This document shows, one piece after another, positions 1-10,525 of a DNA stretch of 64,000 nt. Both the position numbers and the translations under genes were made by a program. The stretch covers positions 8,997,501 to 9,061,500 of the forward strand of contig NC_065575.1 of NCBI RefSeq assembly GCF_937616625.2, read 5' to 3'. Source of the stretch: Mercurialis annua (Eukaryota > Streptophyta > Magnoliopsida > Malpighiales > Euphorbiaceae). The notes below the pieces were generated by a model that saw nothing but the letters and a program-made list of their open reading frames with translations, did not search any database and was not told where the DNA came from. Position 1 is the stretch's first letter. Every line of letters begins with the position of its first letter.

Positions 1-291
1 TCTCGGAGGAGCCCATCTGATTCTACCATCACCATCCAGCTGACCAACCTGACGCATCTGGGCCACCGGAGAATGAGCTATTTTCCAAACTGATAATTGC
101 AAATTGGTTCCAAACAAAATACTATCTACAGTACCCAGCTTTTTCTCCCAAACCACATTGTTCATGTTCTGCCACAAATTCCAACAGATAAGGGCAATCA
201 AACTCTTATCATCATCCCCCGACGAAGCCAACCACCTTGAAGTCCAGTCTTTCATCGTTCCATCTACCTCAAGCTGCGGGACCTTCACCAT
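1..291 (-). pseudogene. LINE fragment, linker between zinc-finger-like region and RNase H (distal part)
   Basis: Read on the minus strand, this stretch encodes a run typical of plant L1-type ORF2 proteins just before the RNase H domain: Trp-rich sequence (CWNLWQNMNNVVWEKK), then VWKIAHSPVAQ, and a final RWAPPR, which is the W-x-P-P linker that normally precedes RNase H. It is the downstream half of the LINE whose upstream half lies at 3947-5580. The two halves are separated by the LTR insertion at 292-3946. The copy continues past the left edge of the window. It carries stop mutations in the other half and is not functional. Confidence 0.8.
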
Positions 292-3200
292 TGTCACGAC
301 CCAAATTTATGAGTCGTGACCGACGCTAGGGAATGGGAGTGGTAGCTCCGAAAACTCATAGCAAGACTAAAAACCTGTGTAAATTTTTCGCAAATCAAAT
401 CATATTTCATATATCAAAATACATGTGACCCCATTTTACAAAAACATCATAGTGAAAATGTGTTATACATATACATAGACAAAAACATCTACACTACTGC
501 GGACCGCTAGAATGAAAACCTTCTTTCACTTCTTATGCAAATGACTTCCGAGAATTAAAACTTCGGAAGCTTGACTCTCCAATCATATCATGCTATCCCT
601 GAAAAATGGGAGGAGCAACGGGGTCAGTATAAAACTGAGTGAGTTCACCAAATTACACGCAATATCACATAAAAGGTTAAAACCGTTGAAAAGCCATTTT
701 ATATATAGAAAATACTCTTTTAATATCATATTGCATACCTTCTTTACTTTCCTTCATAACTCTTTGTTTATTTCATAAACCTATAGTTTAAACGTATTGA
801 CATTTTTGATTTCTTATTATAGTTTTGATTTTTTTTTTCTCATTTTGTTGCATTAGTTTCCGACCGAATCTGAAATCTTAGTTTATATCTTCATGATTCT
901 AAGTTGAGTAAAATCATTGACAAGTCTCTTGCGACTTGATCCTTATGGTTAGGTCCCGAGATAGTTCGTCTGAGTTAACCACAACCATATGGTACAGTCC
1001 GGAGATAATTCAACCGAGTTAACTAGTACCATTTCTCAATCCCAAACGATCGTTTGATAGGAGTCCCGAGATAATTCAACCGAGTTAACTCCTTAGACAC
1101 GGGTCCCGAGATAATTCAACCGAGTTTAACCTCGTGTCTGTATTCGGACTCTGCATCCTGCAGGTCTTTTGAACTTAACTGTCGATTCATATAATTCCTA
1201 TTGTCGTCTAATAGGAAAGTTTGTTCATATTGTGTCTCGATCTTTTTTCGTATTGATTCTCGATGTATTATACTTACTTTTTATTTCGTACGAGTCCTAA
1301 GGACTATCATCGAGAATGGATGAGATACAGGTTCCGAGATAATTCTACCGAGTTCAACCTTGTATATCAGTTCTTATTATTGGGTGTACAATAGTACAAT
1401 TCTCATTTTACGTTTATTAGTTGATTTTGTATTTTTCGTTCTGTTGTATTGATCCTTTATGGACCATGGCATGGACGTTACAATCTACAAGCGTACATCT
1501 ATAACACATGAACGTATGGGTATTTATTATGTTTGATAGTACATATCAAAATGTATTATATTTCCTTATTGATCCGATACTTGTATATTATTCAATATTC
1601 GATTTATATTATATTGCTTTACCCTTCCCCCGGTATTTAAGTATATATATTATTTCCATTTTCTTATGTTATTATCAAATAACACAATACGAAAGATAAT
1701 CGTTTGCAAAGCAAATAACATACCAGACTTTCAAACATACATATAATATATTCAAATATAAAAATATTCATAGAGCCTTTCGTACTAAAAATACGTGGTT
1801 TTATGAATATTGACGAGTAATTAAAGTGTACTCACCACTTGCTATCCAAATTTTTCAAATAAATACGAAGAAATCTCGATCCGTTTGCCTCGAGTCTTAT
1901 CGATAGTCGCTTTTTCGAGTCTACGCAAATTCGATAACGCTACGAATTAACAACAAATCTAATTACGATTACGCATCTAAAATTAGTTCGATCAACCTAC
2001 TTCGGTCATTAAAAATGCTTATCTAAAATAGTCCGATCCCTAAACGAAATCGACATTCTTAAAGTTTAGAACGCCGCCTACAACTTTCATTTAGGTATCG
2101 GACCATGAAACGCACCCGAAGGTGTCGAAAACAAGCTCGGAAGTTAATACCTCGAGCTGTCCAGAACAACAGTTCAGACTACACACAAAAATGTTCTGCC
2201 ACAGATGACCATCTTAGAGTCCAATTCAGAAAAGCTTAAACTTAGAAAATTATAGTTAACATCCTAAAGTTTCCGTATCAACAAACGGAACTTGATTTGG
2301 ACTTATACAGCTCGAGATATTGCCCTTGCAATATCGCTGTTTTACAGCACAATATTCTACAATATTGTCAACTTCGTTTACGTTTTCGGTTTGAAACTAT
2401 TACGCGTCGGGACTAACCTATCGACATCATACTTCAAAATCAACATAATCCAGCCCCTAAACACATCCTAATCATATATAATTCAAGACTTCAACATTAT
2501 CAAATTCACTTATTCATGAAACTCACACCTAGACCGAATGATTTATGCATTTTCCAAATAAATTCCATCAATCAATTTCAATTACAATTCAGTTCTAATA
2601 ACTCAAAACCAAGTCTTTAATCATCATTTGGATCACCTATCCCTATCTTAGCTTCATGGTCAAAACCCTAATACACTTTACTTTCAAATTTCATTCATTA
2701 ATCATCAATAACAACATATCATCAACATCAAGCAATCAAATCCTAAGTTCATTTCTTATCCAATTCACTCAACAAAACCTATTCAATAGTATCAATTAAA
2801 AATCAATCCAAAAACAGAGCATGCTCACCTTGATTGGTATCTTACATCACCAAAGTTTAGCTTTCAAAATTCACCATCAATTTGCTCCAATTCAAGCTTA
2901 TAAACACCTAACAACATCAATTAAACACGAACTTCATTAAACCTAAAAATCCCGAAATTCACAGCTTAAGCCTCGACCATATTTTGATTTTATTACCTCA
3001 AATTGAAGTCATATATTTGTAGATAATCGTTTCTTCGTTTTGTGTCCGTAAGAATCGCTCAATTTCGTTGAGAAACGAAAAAGATATGAAGATTTGAAGT
3101 TTGGAGGATTTGGGAGAAAGGGGTTACGAGTTTGCTCTTTCCTTAGATGCAAATTATCTTTAAACGAATGATTATTCATTCATAAAAGATAATAATAATT

Positions 3201-3946
3201 GGGTAAAAAGTCCACTTTTAATCCTTAACTTTGCCACCTCCTTACACTTCGATTACTAACTTTTCTTTCGTCCAATTTAGTCCGTCGAATACTAAATCTC
3301 TTAGGTCCGATTAATTTCATATTATTTATTTAAAAATAAATAATATTAGACCAATATCTTATTATTTCACTCTCCAATAATTTATTTTAGCAATTTTGGC
3401 CAAAAATGCTCAAATTTCCATTTTGAGCTAACTTGCACTTTTTCGTCCAATATTTCATTTCAATGACTATCGATAGCCACTTTATTGATATTATTTTCTT
3501 ACCTTAAGAAAATAGATTAAAACAAAACTTCCTTCAGAAGTTTATGGTTAAAAGTCCACTTTAGTCTTAAAAGTCCACTTTAGTCCTTAAAGTGGCTAAT
3601 TTGCATTTTAACTCAACTTCTCTATTAACTGACATGCTTAACTAAACAATGTCCGAAAGTTATGAAACGTTTTCCATAATTTCTAAAACATATTTCACAG
3701 ATCTTGGCGTGAAAATTATTAGCTCGGACTTTCCAACTTATTTTATTTTATTCCCTTTAGTCCCGATTAAATCCAATTGCTCGAATAATAATTTTCAATT
3801 AAAATTATTATTTTACGATAATTCCAATAGACCCGCTTCAGTCTAAGTCCTTATTATCCAATCTTAATCTGATATTCTCGTTCTTAATCTCTATGATTAT
3901 GCCTCTTGGCACTTCACGTAATACCTCAAAAATTTAGGTTATTACA
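292..3946 (-). mobile_element. Solo LTR, Ty3/gypsy type, inserted in a LINE
   Basis: The element begins TGTCACGACCC and ends TTATTACA. It is flanked by a perfect 5-bp target duplication, ACCAT at 287-291 and 3947-3951. On the minus strand it therefore reads TGTAATAACC...GGGTCGTGACA, which suits a Ty3/gypsy LTR. No gag or pol coding is visible, so I read the 3655 bp as a solo LTR left by recombination. Between about 950 and 1350 a short motif, CCGAGATAATTCAACCGAG, recurs at least five times with small changes. A related LTR with the same terminal sequence and the same kind of motif lies at 31081-32480. Removing the element and one ACCAT restores the LINE reading frame across the junction, which confirms the boundaries. 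Confidence 0.85.
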
Positions 3947-5580
3947 ACCATGTTCTAACAAGCAGCTGCCAAAGGGCAGAAATACAACAGGTGATTAGCA
4001 TTATCAATAACTGATGCGCAAACTGAGCATTGGTCGAGCACAAAGACATTCCGACTAGCGAATGTTTCCGTTGTTGGAAAAAAAACCTTTGCAAAGTCGC
4101 CGCATAAAGTTTCCGACGTGAAGTGGGATGGATAGTTCCTAGATTTTGTTCTAAATAATATCAAGCTGGTAGCTTTCTTCTCCACAAGCTACTCTATAAT
4201 AACTCTTGACTGAAAACACCCCTTTAGGTTCATACTTCCATAGCCAACCGTCATCGACGCCTCTACTACTGATTGGAATACCTAAAATATTTTCAGCGTC
4301 CCTGTTATTAAACACATCATTCACAAGCCCCACATCTCATTCTCGCCCATCAGTCACCATCAGGCTGCTCACTTTTGCTCTTTGAAGACTCTCTGGCATA
4401 AGCGTAGTAACGAGTCCGCTCTCTTCTCCAATAACCCAAGGACTACCCCAAACAGTAGTTTTATTGCCATTTCTGATCCTCACTCAAGAGCCTTTAATCA
4501 TCACGCCTGAGTTTCAAATATGCTCTGCCAAACATAGCTTGGGTTAGAATCCAATTTAGCTTCAAGAAAACTTGTATTGGGAAAGTATTTATCTTTAACC
4601 ACTTTAAGCATCAAACCATCAAATTTTCTTCAACATTAGTAAGACGCTAAGCTTGACGAGCTAACATGGTAATATTGAACTCTCGAATTTTCTTAAACCC
4701 CATTCCTCCGAATTTCTTAGGCAAGCAAAGTCTATCTCATCTCGCCCAACAAATACCTTTTTTTTTCTTGATCTCTATCCAACTAAAACGAGTTAAGCAT
4801 CCTCTCTAATTCCTCACAAAGCCGTAAAGGAATTAAAAAGACGTTCATAACGTAATTGGGCATTGATTGTGCTACCGTTTTGATCAGAACTTCCTTTCCC
4901 CCCTCTAGATATAAATTTTTTGAGTTCCAACCGCTCACCTTATTCCACACTCTCTCTTTGGTGAACCCAAAATCGCCGATTTATTTCTTCCTACCAAGGA
5001 AGGAAGGCCTAAATACTTCCCACTGTTGCTAACCTCCTCCACTCCCATGACCAAAATGATGTCACTTTGTCCTCCAACTCACATTAGGACTAAAAGTAAT
5101 GTTTGATTTCTGAACATTTACTTTTTGGCCCGACAACTGTTCATACTCAACCATGACATTCTTGACAACATTCATTTTATCCACTAAGGCTCGAAAGAAG
5201 AGGAAATAATCGTCAGCGAAGAAAAGATGGTTAATAGACCGAGCGCCTCTACAAACTACCGCTCCATGGATTCTTCCCCTAGATTCCTCCTGAGCTAACA
5301 TAGGCTAAGACCCTCAGCATAAATGATAATGAGGTAGGGAGATAAGGGGTACCCTTGTCTTAAACCTCTACTCGGAACAATAGGCTCCATGCTCACACAG
5401 TCATCGATACTCGTATACCTGATAAAGGATAAACAATACATAATCAAATCAATCCACTTATCACAAAAACCCATCCACAGAAGCATCATCTCCACAAAGT
5501 CCCACCTTACTCTATCATACGCCTTGCTCGTATCTTTTTTTAGAGCTTCCATGCCAAATTTCCCCCTCCTTTTGCATCTC
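3947..5580 (-). pseudogene. LINE ORF2 pseudogene: reverse transcriptase and zinc-finger-like region, 5'-truncated
   Basis: Read from 5580 down, the minus strand gives reverse transcriptase landmarks: DTSKAYDRVRWDFVEMML near 5540, SRGLRQGYPLSPYL near 5360 (the usual QGDPLSPYLF block with D changed to Y), and INHLFFADD near 5230, the catalytic FxDD box. The frame then breaks several times. Near 4330-3955 come the post-RT zinc-finger-like blocks (WLWKYEPKGVFSVKSYY, then CSVCASVIDNANHLLYFCPLA). A TAG stop at 3955-3957 replaces an expected Trp. Everything upstream of the RT core is missing because the Athila-like LTR starts at 5581. This is a dead copy, continued at 1-291. Confidence 0.85.
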
Positions 5581-6049
5581 TGATAGGTGCAAAATACACC
5601 TATGTTTAAGAGTCAATTTCACATGCTTTTGTCATACTTTGATATGGTTTTCCCCTGTGTTTGTGTGCTTATTGTATGCGTTATCGTTTCAGGGATAACA
5701 GAGCAATGCGAAGTGTTTTGGGCAAAAAGAAGGAAGAATTCAAGTATCGGAAAAGAAGCGAGTCGAAAAGCGAAGAAACGAGCAAAATATGGCTGAAAAT
5801 AGGAAGGGCTCGATCGAGCCCTTCACTTATGAAGAGGGGCTCGATCGAGCCCCATGAAGAAAATAGTCCAGGGATTTTCCAAGAAGCAATGGCTCGATCG
5901 AGCCCTCCTTCCTAAATGAATGGCTCGATCGAGCCCTAAGGGAAATGAAGAATTTGAATCTCAAGACAAGGACAAGACTCAAGGCTCAATTCCATTTTTG
6001 ACCCAACACTCTTTTAGTGGGTGTTTTTTGTTTCCTCTTTTGTAACACC

Positions 6050-6057
6050 TATAAATA
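6050..6057 (+). promoter_or_regulatory. TATA-like box of the LTR promoter
   Basis: TATAAATA sits in the first third of the LTR, about 115 bases downstream of the last of four GGCTCGATCGAGCC palindromes and 1.4 kb upstream of the primer-binding site. Position and sequence suit an LTR core promoter. No start site can be read from sequence alone. Confidence 0.45.
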
Positions 6058-6205
6058 CAACTTTATCTCATTTTTAGGATATGCAACATTTATGAGCTTT
6101 TGAATATTCTCTTAGTTATCTTCTTTTAGACTAGTAATCATCTCTAGGATTGGAGATTCCTCCATTGTTGAATGTTTGAAGCTTTTAATAGAGATTGAAG
6201 TTTTA

Positions 6206-6622
6206 GGGTAATTAATCCTGAAGATCACTGAACTTTTGAATTTTTTCATTTCAGTCACTAAACTATTTTTTTTTTATTTTGATCACTGAACTCTCATTTT
6301 TTTTCATTTTGGTATTTTCCGGCCAAAAGTGCTTAGGTGGCAGCCGAAATTAATTTTTTTAACCTGAAAAGTTGCCTTATATGGATTATTTGATCAAAAA
6401 AGTCATTTTCAAAGTGAAATTATATATGTGTGATAAATTTTCAAAATAAAACTTGTAAAATCCGGATGTCACATGTCAACTTCCGGCTGCCACCTAAGTA
6501 TTTTTGACCTGAAATACCAAAATGAAAAAAAATGAAAGTTCAGTGATTGAAATGAAAAAAAATAGTTTAGTGACTGAAATGAAAAAATTCGAAAGTTCAA
6601 TGATCTTCAGGATCAATTACCC
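6206..6622. mobile_element. MULE-type MITE with long TIRs and 9-bp TSD
   Basis: The 417-bp element begins GGGTAATTAATCCTGAAGAT and ends with the near-reverse-complement (ATCTTCAGGATCAATTACCC). The inverted repeats extend about 140 bases on each side and leave only a short centre. It is flanked by a perfect 9-bp duplication GAAGTTTTA at 6197-6205 and 6623-6631. Terminal GGG, long TIRs and a 9-bp duplication suit a non-autonomous Mutator-like element. It has no coding capacity and lies inside the LTR at 5581-7432, so it arrived after that LTR. Confidence 0.88.
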
Positions 6623-7438
6623 GAAGTTTTATTATGGAAGATTTTATATTCTCTATTTCATGTTCTTGATCATTAGTGCTATAATGGTAACTAATCTTTA
6701 CTTTTTAATGTCTATTGCTCATTTAGTTAGATTTATTGTTGTTTTAGCCATGATTGGCTAAATCCCCTTTGTTTGGGGGTTGGAATGAAATCTTGAATGT
6801 TTAGTCTTATGAGATATGCTTGTTTGGCTAATAACTTGTACTAATCTTGATGCTTAATGCCTACCTAGGATTAGCTCCCCTAAGTTTGTTATTAGTTTGC
6901 TTAGTGCACCGAGAGGTGGCTAATTAAATGTACCCACAAGATTAGGAGCCTAGGATTTGATGTCGCGAGAGCGGATTAGAGAATAGGCAACCTTAGAATC
7001 GATTGATTAATTGCATTTTGTTGACTTCCATGTTTAGGATCACGAGAGTGAACTAGATGTTGTTGCTTGATTAATTGCGGTTTTGTTGCTTTTTGAGGAT
7101 CGAGAGAGCGGGAGTAGCGCTTTAGAAGCGATTCGGTCCTAGTTCGTACCAAGTTTGCATATCCCATAACCACAAATATTTAGGTTTAGTTCCGACCCCT
7201 AGACGCTTCCTTTTATTGTTTACAACCGTTATTAATTTAGTTTGTTAATTGCAAATTGCGTAGTTGGTTATTAGTTTAAATTAGTTCTTAGTAGTGATAA
7301 TTACCAAATCCAATTGCTTGATTTCTTTCCAAATTGAAAATCAAAGTAATATCTCGTTCACTTTAAACCTTTTGTCCTCGTGGGATCGACATCCGACTTC
7401 CGGATTACTACAAGTTGGGTTTTATACCAACAGGTTTT

Positions 7439-7456
7439 TGGCGCCGTTGCCGGGGA
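7439..7456 (+). other. Retrotransposon primer-binding site
   Basis: TGGCGCCGTTGCCGGGGA follows the LTR end by six bases. From memory it is a standard minus-strand primer site of Athila-like Ty3 elements and marks the start of the internal region. Confidence 0.8.
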
Positions 7457-7605
7457 TAAGGTTGTGTTTAATTGATTGAGATCATTTTGAATTTCGGTCG
7501 AGTTAGCTTAAATTTCTGTTTTTACTTTTATTGTTCTATCTTGCGTTTTCGTGATTTACGCTCGGTTTTTTTGTTTTTGCTTGTGTAGGGAATTGTCCTT
7601 TGTGT

Positions 7606-8015
7606 ATGCACAATACACGACGTGTCAATCTTCCACTCGAACCTTTCCAAGAGAACCTCGGTAGTTATGAAAGAGGCGTGAGAAGAAGAGCCCGGATTTC
7701 CGTAGTTATGAATAACGAACGGAATGACTATGAGGATGAGGAGAGGTTTAACCCTATAGGAGAAGGGGGAGGACAAAAATATCATCCACCTCCTCCTCCT
7801 CTTGAGAACGTAAACCGACAAAAACATCAAGAACGGCCAGGGGATAATCACCCCCAAGTGCACCCACAAGTGCAAAATCAACCATGACAAACCTTGTGCG
7901 AGTTCTTCTCACCGAATGTGGATAATGCCACGTTTGGATGTTTTGCGATGCCGGTTCAAGCGGCAACCTTCGAGATCAAGCCAAGCACTATATAACTCTT
8001 GGAAGTTTGGTGAAA
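7606..8015 (+). pseudogene. Athila-like gag, N-terminal remnant
   Basis: An open frame starts at the ATG at 7606, about 150 bases after the primer-binding site, where gag is expected. It runs to a TGA near 7887 (about 93 residues, with an acidic stretch and a Pro-rich block). Past that stop, other frames keep weak gag-like sequence, with a block ending TFEIKP near 7975 that resembles the start of the conserved gag region of Athila elements. Similarity then fades, and a solo LTR begins at 8020. Stops and loss of the rest of gag-pol make this a dead remnant. The family label is tentative. Confidence 0.55.
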
Positions 8016-8019
8016 TATG

Positions 8020-9192
8020 TGTCTATTTAAGGCAATATTCAGTATCAAATAAAAGATATCTTTTACATGCGTCTCTTTCTCTTTTGTTATTTGTTTAATT
8101 ATTCAACAACATACATACTTAATCACTAACTAGATCTTAACTCCCAAAGTTAAGCAACCAACTTATACGGATGGACCAATTCTTATGCCAAAGACTTTCC
8201 ATGAAACTCATTACATGTTAAACATTTGGCAAACAACATTCTCGACACTAATTACTCAATCTCATATAAATTCTAACCATGGTAATCAACAATCAACACA
8301 TACCCTAGGCATATGACAACTATATATACATTGAAGCAGGGTATTCATTGTTCAATCTCAATAATCAACATAAACAACTTATAAACCCAAATCTCAACAC
8401 ATATCACAATACCAAACTCAATAAACAAACAAATCATCAACAAGGGTCACAACTGGTTATCTCTTGATGATCTCCAAGTCAAATCAAAAGGGTTTTGAGG
8501 GAAAAATGAAAAGAGACATCAATGAGCTTGAAACCCAACATTCAAATATTCAAATCAACCAAATTCCTTGACTTTAAGTAATTAGAAGAAGTTTAGGGTC
8601 CAAGCTTTTAGAAATATAATGAATCTATATGGGGGACGAGTTGTTGGTAAGAAATCACTATAGGGTTTGTGTGTTCGCACAAATGAGCCAAAAATGCATT
8701 TTTATATGATTTCCAGGATTAACGATCACCCAAAGAATGATCGTCCAAACCTAGTGATTGTTCAACCCACAGGAAGTCATAAAATTCAAATGGACGATCG
8801 TATAAAAGGTGAATGATCGTCCATAACGCTTGGGCCCTTAAAATTTAATTTGTTTTTGTCAAACAAAGGGTTAAACACTCAGAACAATGCCAAACCTCAA
8901 ATAACACTCACTCCACTCTAACTAAACCAGACATAATGTACCTCTAAGATCATACAACCAATCAGATTCGCCACCCGGCGAATGATACATGTCAACAATA
9001 TAAGAGGAAACGCATACCATATCGACTTGAACCAAATCAACATCGAATACTCACACAAAACACTTGGAATACACATATGATACACATCAAGACTCAATCA
9101 AATACCACATGTGCTAACCTTAACATATCACAATCTAGAATAAAGTCTGAATTATAACAAGAACACGCCGAAAAGTAGTAGGGGGTATAACA
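8020..9192 (-). mobile_element. Solo LTR (1173 bp) with 5-bp TSD
   Basis: The element begins TGTCTATTT and ends GGGGTATAACA, flanked by ATATG at 8015-8019 and 9193-9197. On the minus strand it would read TGTTATACCCC..., a common LTR start in plant Ty3 elements, so I place it on the minus strand. No ORF of note and no primer site adjoin it, so it is a solo LTR. Internally it repeats ATGATCGTCC and GGACGATCGT words around 8730-8825. Confidence 0.75.
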
Positions 9193-9362
9193 ATATGGAT
9201 GGCACCGACAATGGTTTTTAGTTAGGTTTTAGTATTTTTGTAGGAGTTTTAAGGTATTTTAGATATTTTGAATTTTTAGAGTTTTTAATGACGTGTTAGG
9301 TGAGATGTAACTATTTGTTTTATTTTTTAAAAGTGCCACGTCACTGAATGTTGACAGTGTTA

Positions 9363-9674
9363 GAGCATCCACAATGGAGAGTTTTTAAAGCTCAATAACC
9401 TATTGGTATTAAACAATTCTCATTGTGAGAGCATAATATTTATTGAGTGGTTGATATGCACCAACCACTCAATAAGGGATCCACTCTTCTCTTTTACTTT
9501 TTGTTTTGTTCTTTTAAATTGTATTCAATGTAATAAATAAAAATGTGGGACCCTTATTAGTTTACTTTTTAAAGTCTAACTATTGTGGAGATTGTATAAT
9601 AAATATGGGTTTTATAAAAAGCTGACGTGGCATGGCTATCAGACTCAAAAACAGTCTAATGACTGTGGATGCTC
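9363..9674. mobile_element. PIF/Harbinger-type (Tourist-like) MITE
   Basis: The 312-bp element starts GAGCATCCACAATGG and ends CTGTGGATGCTC. It is flanked by TTA at 9360-9362 and 9675-9677, the 3-bp duplication typical of Harbinger elements. There is no coding sequence. Confidence 0.85.
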
Positions 9675-9677
9675 TTA

Positions 9678-10525
9678 ATTCAAAAATAGACTTAAGGAGT
9701 TTATTGGCTTTCAAATCAAGGTTAAGAGGGTTTACAGATCGAAAATGAAGTTTAGGGACGACCGTGATAAAATCTAAAAGCTACTAATGGCGGGTGATTT
9801 TAAGCCTAATTGTAAGTATAGCGATATATTTTACATTATCTAAAATTATAAGGACTGAAAAGTAATTTTTCCAAGAAGTAATAGAATCTCCATTCGGTGA
9901 AGACGGTGAGGAGATAGTTGCTTGATTGCGCATTCAACATCTGTTAGCGTCACCTGACACAAAAACACAATCACACGCTAAGACATATCAATCTATCCAA
10001 ATCACAACTTGTCTTTTTTGGATAAACTCACAATTACGACAGAATCATAAAAAAACTCTGTTCAGAACTACCTCAATTTGTAATTTGGTGAAATGGGTTT
10101 GTTGATTATGCTCACTGAACTCTAATATCAGGTGGGTTTTTGAAAAGACTGCAAATTGAATCAGTTTGAGGTATGGATGTGAACTTAAACTTATCATTTT
10201 CTTTGACATTTCCTTGTTTATAGTTGAATTAGAGACTTTGTTATTAGAGTTTAGTTGATTGTTGTGATAATTTATTATAATGGGCATTTGGAGGTGAGTT
10301 TTTGGAGTTCTGGATGATTATAAAGTTTTGGGCTTTTAGTTTGTTGAAGAATTGGCAGCTAGATTTTATTTGAATATGTTCCATCTGTTGATATCTGGGT
10401 GAGTTTTGACTAAAAATTGTGATTGGCATTTGGGTGATTAACAAAGAATGTTGTTGATAGTCTTCATTGATTGATGCTATAGAAAGGTGAATTCTGATTC
10501 TGGGGTTTTGAGTAAGAAATTAGAG
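9678..10525 (+). other. Upstream region and 5' UTR of the DUF639 gene
   Basis: No coding sequence is apparent in these 850 bases. The last few hundred are T-rich with scattered short frames, as expected for a promoter and 5' leader. I see no convincing TATA box and cannot place the transcription start. Confidence 0.4.

Larger units (their letters stand above)
5581..7432 (+). mobile_element. 5' LTR of an Athila-like Ty3 retrotransposon
   Basis: The LTR runs from TGATAGGTGC to ACCAACA and is followed, after a 6-base spacer, by a clear primer-binding site at 7439-7456. Its start abuts truncated LINE sequence. A TATA-like box, TATAAATA, lies at 6050-6057. Upstream of it the palindrome GGCTCGATCGAGCC occurs four times, at 5807, 5838, 5891 and 5922. 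A MULE-type MITE (6206-6622) is inserted inside the LTR, so the original LTR was about 1.43 kb. No 3' LTR is visible in the window, so the element is truncated or was rearranged after about 8000. The family call rests on the PBS and the weak gag similarity. Confidence 0.7.

Noticed and set aside
292..3946. A full retrotransposon rather than a solo LTR
   Set aside because: No internal pair of direct repeats, no primer site within, and no gag or pol similarity over 3.6 kb.
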